Under the pieces are notes generated by a model. The model ran no database searches. It saw nothing but the letters and a program-made list of their open reading frames with translations, and was not told where the DNA came from. A program made the translations under genes and the position numbers. From the NCBI RefSeq assembly GCF_041296385.1, contig NW_027184085.1, positions 8,489,301 to 8,553,300 on the forward strand: a DNA stretch of 64,000 nt, read 5' to 3'. Origin of the DNA: Aphelocoma coerulescens. Its lineage: Eukaryota > Chordata > Aves > Passeriformes > Corvidae. This document shows, one piece after another, positions 56,949 through 64,000 of the stretch (its first letter is position 1; the number at the start of each line of letters is the position of its first letter).

Positions 56949-58716
56949 ATCCATGGCTCTCTGACTTAGAGAGAAGGACGTTGTGCGTGCGGGACGGCGT
57001 CAAACACTTTGCACAAGTCCCGGCAGACGAGGTCACGCGCTCTGCCCCTATCCACCAATGCTGTAGCCCTACCCACAGATGGTTACCAAAATTGCCAGGA
57101 ATGGCAACTTTCCCCTTTGGAAAGCCACGCTGCCTGTTACCTATCACCTCTTTGCTTTCCAGACGCCTCAGCTGAGGTTCCAGCAGAAGCAGTGCCAGCG
57201 TCTTGCCTGGCACGGAGGTCAGACTGACTCCTTTGTATTCCCGTGCTCTTCTGCTCTCCCCTTTTTAAAAACAAGGGCTATACTTCCCCTCCTCCACAGG
57301 TATCAGGGACAAGACACCATTTTTCCAATATGATCCAGGGTGGCCTAGCAACTCCATCTGACAGTTCCCTAAGGACCCGCTAATGAATCTCTTCATGTCC
57401 CACAGACTTGCACATGTTCGGGTTCCTAAGATGGTCTCAAACCTCATCCTCTCCTACAGTGGCCTTGGGCTCTTCACTCTTCACACGGGGCTCCCTGCAT
57501 TTGCCTTCTGCAACTTGGGCAGCGTGGCTGGAGCACTCGCACTGAAGAGGGACGCACAGACGTTGCTGAGAACCTCAGCGTTCTCTTTGCCCAGGACAGC
57601 CACGTCTCCCCTTTCCTTACGCACATTATCGCTAACATTCTTTTGCTTGCAAGAGATCTAGCGAAGCCTGCCCTCCCACCCTTGACAGCCCTGGCCAGAC
57701 TCAATTCTAAAGGGGCCTTGGCAAGCCTAACCTTGTCTCTAGCTTATCGCACCCAGTCCCTGTGTTCCTTTCAGGCCACCTGTCCTCCTTCCCGCTTCCT
57801 GAAACTTTCTCTTTTTGCTCAGAGTTTGCCCAGCAGCTCCCTAGCCATCCGTGGATGCCTCCTGGCGTTTTCGCACCAGTTCCCCCTGCTTCAAATGCAT
57901 CACTCCTCAGCTTGGAGGAAGGGGATCCTTGAAATCCAGCCACATTCTTGGGCCCCTCTGTCCTCCAGGCCTCTATCATCTGGCACTCTGTCAAGTACAT
58001 CCTTGAAGAGCCCAAAGTCTGCTCTCTCAAGTCCGGGCCAGGGAGTTCACTGGGTGACCGGCTCACTGTCCCGAGGATCTCCTACTCCAACACCCCGTGG
58101 TCGCTGCAGCCAAGGCTGCCTTGGAGCACCGTATTCCCCGCCAGCTCCTCCTATTGGTGAGCACACGGCCTCTGTCCTTGCTGGCTCCTCAGTCACTTGC
58201 GCAAGGGAGTTGTCAGTGACACATCCCAGAAACCTCCCACGTGGCTTGTGCCCTGCCACGTTGCCTCTCCAAAAGATATCGCTGCGGTTCAAAACCCCAC
58301 TGAGGCCCAGGGCTTGCAAACGCAAAACCACTACCATCCAGCTATACGGGGCTTCGTCCACTCCATCCTCCCGCATGGATGGGCCTGTACCAGACCCCAA
58401 CCCCTCTAACATCCCGTGCCTCTGGTTCCCCCTTAACCTGGACCCACAAGCTCTCCAATGGCTCCTCATCCTAACCCAGGAACATTTCCATACTTTCCAC
58501 TTGCTCACTGAAACACGCACAGCTAAACCCCGCCTCACCTCCACACCCTCTTTTCCCAACTGTCTAAAACCTTCCAATCCAATGCCCCACTCATAGGAGC
58601 AATCCCACAATGTCTCCATGAGGCCAGGGAGATCATGCCCGCCCAGGCATGCCTATGCCCTCAACTCCTCTTCCTTCTTCCCCATATTACGTGTGTTTGT
58701 GCAAAGGCATCTGAAA
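56949..58716 (-). mobile_element. Decayed CR1 ORF2 fragment, unit 15
   Basis: Same fragment. T at 57747 and A at 57755 match unit 11. Confidence 0.85.
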
Positions 58717-59272
58717 CTACTGCCAAGTCTTCTCTACTTCACTCAAACGGGCCGGGCCCAGCTCCCTCAGCCTTTCTCACAAGCGATGCGCTCCCGTCCC
58801 CTCTGCGTCTACAGGGCTGGCCTGCCCCTCCAAGATCTCCACACCTCCCATGGACTAAAGAGCCCGGAACAGGACACCACCGCTCCAGGGCAGGGCTCTG
58901 GCAATCCCAAAACACAACGCATTTTGCCGCACGGGGGACAGTCTCATTTTGTTCTCTGCCTGCCTCCTCCACCGAAGCAGGGAAAACACAACCATGCCCT
59001 CACTCTGGGGCCAAACACATGGGACAACAGACACAGAGCAAGCAACACAGCAGCAGCAAAGCTCCTCCTTTCTTCCTAATCCTTCTTCACTCAAGCCTAT
59101 TTTTTAATGTCTTGTTGCCCTGCCTCCTCAGCTTCCAAGACTGCAGCGAGGCCACCTCCACGCAAGAACACCTCCAGGCCTCCAGCGCTCACACCCACAC
59201 ACACACGCCCTTGTACACTGCCACTACCCCCGGGCCCCTGCTGCAAGAGGGGCATCCCCAGGCCCGGCCCAC

Positions 59273-59362
59273 TGACGTCACTGCTCATCCCTTGCAAGCA
59301 CGAAAGGGAAACGCTGCCTAAGAGGAAAATAAAGGCAAGCCACAAAGTGAAAGGAAAAGTGA
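59273..59362 (+). promoter_or_regulatory. Distal CRE/ISRE/IRF cluster, unit 15
   Basis: CRE at 59273-59280, ISRE-like at 59302-59312 and double AAGTGA at 59345-59362, intact. Confidence 0.55.
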
Positions 59363-59631
59363 CCACGGCCACCACCAGGGCACTGCAGGTGGAAAAGATG
59401 CTTGGGCACAAAGAGAAACTTCAGCTGCACAGCACAGGCCTTGCAGCTGGCCCTGCAGCTGACCAAGAACACCCAACAACCCTCCCCGACACAGCTGACC
59501 CCGACGCCTCCGACCCAGCGCTTTCATAACCCCACTCACCCACTACTGCCACCCCACTGCCACCACAATCCCCAACCACGGACACCCCAACAAACCACTG
59601 CCCCGAGACCACCACAGCCACCAGCCCAGAC

Positions 59632-59698
59632 TGGAAACCACGGGCGGGAACTCCCAGCAATCAGAAAGCGATGAAGGGAAAGCTGCCGCGATACAAAG
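59632..59698 (+). promoter_or_regulatory. Proximal interferon promoter, unit 15
   Basis: kappaB at 59646-59655, IRF-type element at 59664-59682 and TATA-like box at 59690-59698. G at 59713 is shared with units 5 and 7 but not with the block-A partner, unit 11. Confidence 0.65.
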
Positions 59699-59800
59699 CC
59701 GCACACCCGGCAGCACCCCAAGCACAGCCACCACCAGCACCAGCGCCGAGCCTCACCAGCCTCCTGCCCAGCACCACCCCACAGCACCCACAGACCCACC

Positions 59801-60373
59801 ATGGCTGCGCCCAACGCCCCACAGCCACGCCTGCCGCACGCCGCCCCGGCACTCCTGCTCCTCCTCACGGCTCTCGCCACCACCCGCGCCTGCCAACAGC
59901 TCTGGACACACGACGACACCTTCCCTGGCGACGCACTCCGCCTCCTCCAGGACGTGGCTCCCGGCCACGCACAGCCCTGCCACCTCCAAGAGCCGCCCTT
60001 CTTCCCCGACACCCTCCTCCACAACAACCTCCGCCCGCACCAAGCCGCCGCCACTGCCCTACGCATCCTCCAGAACCTCTTCCACACCCTCGGCACCAAC
60101 AGCACCCACCAGCACTGGCACAGCCAGGCTCGCAACGACCTCCTCAACAAACTCCAGCACTACATCCACCACCTCGAGCAATGCCTCCCCGACAACGCCA
60201 CGCTCTTCAAAGGACCACGCAACCCGCTGCTCACCATCAACAAGTACTTCAGGGACATCCAACTCTTCCTCCACGCCCACAACCACAGCGCCTGCGCCTG
60301 GGAACACGTCCGCCTCGAAGCTCGCACCTCTTTACAGCACCTCCACAACCTCACCCGCACCATGCGCCGCTAG
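59801..60373 (+). CDS. IFNA-like: Type I interferon (IFN-alpha-like), copy 15, L29R and R103H
   Basis: It encodes the same variant protein as copy 11 (L29R, R103H) with the same silent markers (P42 CCT, T85 ACT, P142 CCG). The upstream G at -88 comes from a different lineage (units 5 and 7), suggesting a short conversion tract or a mosaic unit. Confidence 0.93.
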   Translation: MAAPNAPQPRLPHAAPALLLLLTALATTRACQQLWTHDDTFPGDALRLLQDVAPGHAQPCHLQEPPFFPDTLLHNNLRPHQAAATALRILQNLFHTLGTNSTHQHWHSQARNDLLNKLQHYIHHLEQCLPDNATLFKGPRNPLLTINKYFRDIQLFLHAHNHSACAWEHVRLEARTSLQHLHNLTRTMRR

Positions 60374-60585
60374 CGCAAACACCCACCCCCACACACCGAC
60401 CCACGTCCACGTGCCTCCCGCCACGCTCCCGCACCAACGCCCCAAACCCACCCCGTGCCTCACGCCTCCCCTCTCCTGGGACAACAGACACGGCTGCAAC
60501 CACCGCACGGCACCCGCAGCCTGCGACCACTGCGCCTCCATTCATACAGCCTCTCCCATCGATTTGGACAAAGGACTTTCTCTAC

Positions 60586-60660
60586 TTATTTATTCATTCA
60601 TTTATTTATTTATTTATTTATTCACTTATTTATTCACTTATTTATGCCACCGAAAATAAA
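60586..60660 (+). promoter_or_regulatory. AU-rich element and poly(A) signal, copy 15
   Basis: 60-nt tract (60586-60645), double TTCA pattern of copies 11 and 12. AATAAA at 60655-60660. Confidence 0.85.
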
Positions 60661-60953
60661 GACCCCTGACAAAACACTTGCCACTGCCTCTCGTCTCACT
60701 AACTCTGCAAACTCAGCCTTTGGGCCGGCGGAAAGCCACCTCTACTCAGCAGCTACTCCTCTACTCCCAGCCCTGCTCCAGAAAGGGCTCTGCACAGCCC
60801 CTACCCGCTCTTCTCACTGCCACCTGCCCAAGCAGGTTTGTGCAGCAACCCCTTTGGAAAAACATTCCCAGCATTTGCCCAACATCACAAAAATAAAGAC
60901 AGGATAAGGCTGGAAAGCACCACTGCAGCTCATCTGCTTTATCCACAGAGTCC

Positions 60954-61017
60954 TCCATCCATCCATCCATCCATCCATCCATCCATCCATCCATCCATCC
61001 ATCCATCCATCCATCCA
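60954..61017 (+). repeat. (ATCC)n microsatellite, unit 15
   Basis: 64 nt, uninterrupted. Confidence 0.97.
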
Positions 61018-62785
61018 ATCCATGGCTCTCTGACTTAGAGAGAAGGACGTTGTGCGTGCGGGACGGCGTCAAACACTTTGCACAAGTCCCAGCAGACGAG
61101 GTCACGCGCTCTGCCCCTATCCACCAATGCTGTAGCCCTACCCACAGATGGTTACCAAAATTGCCAGGAATGGCAACTTTCCCCTTTGGAAAGCCACGCT
61201 GCCTGTTACCTATCACCTCTTTGCTTTCCAGACGCCTCAGCTGAGGTTCCAGCAGAAGCAGTGCCAGCGTCTTGCCTGGCACGGAGGTCAGACTGACTCC
61301 TTTGTATTCCCGTGCTCTTCTGCTCTCCCCTTTTTAAAAACAAGGGCTATACTTCCCCTCCTCCACAGGTATCAGGGACAAGACACCATTTTTCCAATAT
61401 GATCCAGGGTGGCCTAGCAACTCCATCTGACAGTTCCCTAAGGACCCGCTAATGAATCTCTTCATGTCCCACAGACTTGCACATGTTCGGGTTCCTAAGA
61501 TGGTCTCAAACCTCATCCTCTCCTACAGTGGCCTTGGGCTCTTCACTCTTCACACGGGGCTCCCTGCATTTGCCTTCTGCAACTTGGGCAGCGTGGCTGG
61601 AGCACTCGCACTGAAGAGGGACGCACAGACGTTGCTGAGAACCTCAGCGTTCTCTTTGCCCAGGACAGCCACGTCTCCCCTTTCCTTACGCACATTATCG
61701 CTAACATTCTTTTGCTTGCAAGAGATCTAGCGAAGCCTGCCCTCCCACCCTTGACAGCCCTGGCCAGACTCAATTCTAAAGGGGCCTTGGCAAGCCTAAC
61801 CTTGTCTCTAGCTTACCGCACCCTGTCCCTGTGTTCCTTTCAGGCCACCTGTCCTCCTTCCCGCTTCCTGAAACTTTCTCTTTTTGCTCAGAGTTTGCCC
61901 AGCAGCTCCCTAGCCATCCGTGGATGCCTCCTGGCGTTTTCGCACCAGTTCCCCCTGCTTCAAATGCATCACTCCTCAGCTTGGAGGAAGGGGATCCTTG
62001 AAATCCAGCCACATTCTTGGGCCCCTCTGTCCTCCAGGCCTCTATCATCTGGCACTCTGTCAAGTACATCCTTGAAGAGCCCAAAGTCTGCTCTCTCAAG
62101 TCCGGGCCAGGGAGTTCACTGGGTGACCGGCTCACTGTCCCGAGGATCTCCTACTCCAACACCCCGTGGTCGCTGCAGCCAAGGCTGCCTTGGAGCACCG
62201 TATTCCCCGCCAGCTCCTCCTATTGGTGAGCACACGGCCTCTGTCCTTGCTGGCTCCTCAGTCACTTGCGCAAGGGAGTTGTCAGTGACACATCCCAGAA
62301 ACCTCCCACGTGGCTTGTGCCCTGCCACGTTGCCTCTCCAAAAGATATCGCTGCGGTTCAAAACCCCACTGAGGCCCAGGGCTTGCAAACGCAAAACCAC
62401 TACCATCCGGCTATACGGGGCTTCGTCCACTCCATCCTCCCGCATGGATGGGCCTGTACCAGACCCCAACCCCTCTAACATCCCGTGCCTCTGGTTCCCC
62501 CTTAACCTGGACCCACAAGCTCTCCAATGGCTCCTCATCCTAACCCAGGAACATTTCCATACTTTCCACTTGCTCACTGAAACACGCACAGCTAAACCCC
62601 GCCTCACCTCCACACCCTCTTTTCCCAACTGTCTAAAACCTTCCAATCCAATGCCCCACTCATAGGAGCAATCCCACAATGTCTCCATGAGGCCAGGGAG
62701 ATCATGCCCGCCCAGGCATGCCTATGCCCTCAACTCCTCTTCCTTCTTCCCCATATTACGTGTGTTTGTGCAAAGGCATCTGAAA
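61018..62785 (-). mobile_element. Decayed CR1 ORF2 fragment, unit 16
   Basis: Same fragment. G at 62409 matches unit 12. Confidence 0.85.
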
Positions 62786-63341
62786 CTACTGCCAAGTCTT
62801 CTCTACTTCACTCAAACGGGCCGGGCCCAGCTCCCTCAGCCTTTCTCACAAGCGATGCGCTCCCGTCCCCTCTGCGTCTACAGGGCTGGCCTGCCCCTCC
62901 AAGATCTCCACACCTCCCATGGACTAAAGAGCCCGGAACAGGACACCACCGCTCCAGGGCAGGGCTCTGGCAATCCCAAAACACAACGCATTTTGCCGCA
63001 CGGGGGACAGTCTCATTTTGTTCTCTGCCTGCCTCCTCCACCGAAGCAGGGAAAACACAACCATGCCCTCACTCTGGGGCCAAACACATGGGACAACAGA
63101 CACAGAGCAAGCAACACAGCAGCAGCAAAGCTCCTCCTTTCTTCCTAATCCTTCTTCACTCAAGCCTATTTTTTAATGTCTTGTTGCCCTGCCTCCTCAG
63201 CTTCCAAGACTGCAGCGAGGCCACCTCCACGCAAGAACACCTCCAGGCCTCCAGCGCTCACACCCACACACACACGCCCTTGTACACTGCCACTACCCCC
63301 AGGCCCCTGCTGCAAGAGGGGCATCCCCAGGCCCGGCCCAC

Positions 63342-63431
63342 TGACGTCACTGCTCATCCCTTGCAAGCACGAAAGGGAAACGCTGCCTAAGAGGAAAATA
63401 AAGGCAAGCCACAAAGTGAAAGGAAAAGTGA
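63342..63431 (+). promoter_or_regulatory. Distal CRE/ISRE/IRF cluster, unit 16
   Basis: CRE at 63342-63349, ISRE-like at 63371-63381 and double AAGTGA at 63414-63431. Upstream, A at 63301 is private and C at 63334 departs from unit 12. Confidence 0.55.
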
Positions 63432-63700
63432 CCACGGCCACCACCAGGGCACTGCAGGTGGAAAAGATGCTTGGGCACAAAGAGAAACTTCAGCTGCACA
63501 GCACAGGCCTTGCAGCTGGCCCTGCAGCTGACCAAGAACACCCAACAACCCTCCCCGACACAGCTGACCCCGACGCCTCCGACCCAGCGCTTTCATAACC
63601 CCACTCACCCACTACTGCCACCCCACTGCCACCACAATCCCCAACCACGGACACCCCAACAAACCACTGCCCCGAGACCACCACAGCCACCAGCCCAGAC

Positions 63701-63767
63701 TGGAAACCACGGGCGGGAACTCCCAGCAATCAGAAAGCGATGAAGGGAAAGCTGCCGCGATACAAAG
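63701..63767 (+). promoter_or_regulatory. Proximal interferon promoter, unit 16
   Basis: kappaB at 63715-63724, IRF-type element at 63733-63751 and TATA-like box at 63759-63767, unchanged. Confidence 0.65.
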
Positions 63768-63869
63768 CCGCACACCCGGCACCACCCCAAGCACAGCCAC
63801 CACCAGCACCAGCGCCGAGCCTCACCAGCCTCCTGCCCAGCACCACCCCACAGCACCCACAGACCCACC

Positions 63870-64000
63870 ATGGCTGCGCCCAACGCCCCACAGCCACGCC
63901 TGCCGCACGCCGCCCCGGCACTCCTGCTCCTCCTCACGGCTCTCGCCACCACCCTCGCCTGCCAACAGCTCTGGACACACGACGACACCTTCCCCGGCGA
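63870..64000 (+). CDS. IFNA-like: Type I interferon (IFN-alpha-like), copy 16, cut by window end
   Basis: The first 43 codons plus two bases are present: the whole signal peptide, C31 and the start of helix A. They match the common protein, with L29 and P42 CCC as in copy 12. The truncation is the window edge, not a mutation. Confidence 0.9.
   Translation, partial: MAAPNAPQPRLPHAAPALLLLLTALATTLACQQLWTHDDTFPG

Larger units (their letters stand above)
1..64000 (+). repeat. Head-to-tail tandem array of ~4.07-kb interferon units
   Basis: The same unit recurs 16 times in one orientation. Taking the end of the ATCC microsatellite as the boundary, units start at about 1 (boundary just outside the window), 4061, 8106, 12180, 16230, 20300, 24366, 28428, 32493, 36563, 40644, 44725, 48790, 52864, 56949 and 61018. 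Lengths range from 4045 to 4085 nt. Subtracting the microsatellite (57-80 nt) and the AU-rich tract (36, 48 or 60 nt) leaves exactly 3945 nt in every complete unit (2 to 15), so there is no net indel elsewhere. Differences are scattered substitutions. The array continues beyond both window edges, so the true copy number is unknown. Confidence 0.98.
48790..64000 (+). repeat. Higher-order repeat, block B (units 13-16, cut by window end)
   Basis: This block repeats block A at an offset of about 16.3 kb. Interferon ATG offsets are 16297 (9 to 13), 16301 (10 to 14), 16305 (11 to 15) and 16293 (12 to 16). Differences from block A that I can see: microsatellite length changes of +4, +4 and -12 nt; T (A) versus C (B) at 35049; C-to-G at 59713; and, in unit 16, A at 63301 and C at 63334 where unit 12 has T. 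It is therefore a near-copy, not an exact one. Confidence 0.85.

Noticed and set aside
1..64000. The regular repeats as a CRISPR array or bacterial element
   Set aside because: The repeat unit is 4 kb with eukaryotic promoter, poly(A), LINE and microsatellite features. There are no short repeats with unique spacers and no cas genes.

Overview
The window is vertebrate nuclear DNA, almost certainly from a bird. Two things show this: intronless type I interferon genes with the avian signature (SACAWEHVRL box, four cysteines, very GC-rich codons), and, in every repeat unit, decayed antisense ORF2 sequence of a CR1-type LINE, the dominant LINE of birds and reptiles. Nothing bacterial is present. 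I cannot name the species.

Layout: the whole 64 kb is one head-to-tail tandem array with a period of about 4.07 kb. It holds 15 complete interferon genes and the start of a 16th, all on the + strand, and it runs off both ends. Each unit reads, left to right: (1) about 1.75 kb of a decayed, 3'-truncated CR1 ORF2 on the - strand; (2) about 0.55 kb of spacer with no recognisable gene; (3) a distal cluster of CRE, ISRE-like and IRF-type motifs about 440-530 nt before the ATG; (4) a compact proximal promoter (kappaB site, IRF motifs, weak TATA-like box); (5) a 190-codon interferon CDS; (6) a 3' UTR with an overlapping AUUUA element and an AATAAA signal; (7) about 0.3 kb of spacer; (8) an (ATCC)n microsatellite abutting the next CR1 fragment.

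By coordinate arithmetic, once the microsatellite and the AU-rich element are subtracted, all 14 fully contained units (2-15) are exactly 3945 nt long. They therefore differ elsewhere only by substitutions. Twelve of the 15 complete proteins are identical. The exceptions are copy 7 (L29R) and copies 11 and 15 (L29R and R103H).

The array is nested. Units alternate between two haplotypes with a phase flip at units 6/7, and units 9-12 are repeated as units 13-16, giving a higher-order repeat of about 16.3 kb. This points to recent unequal crossing-over and gene conversion. The likely joint function is a large, virus-inducible dosage of one secreted antiviral cytokine, switched on through IRF and NF-kappaB sites and off through AU-rich mRNA decay. 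The IFNA versus IFNB assignment is uncertain: copy number and the C-terminus favour IFNA, while the kappaB site and parts of the central helices recall avian IFNB.
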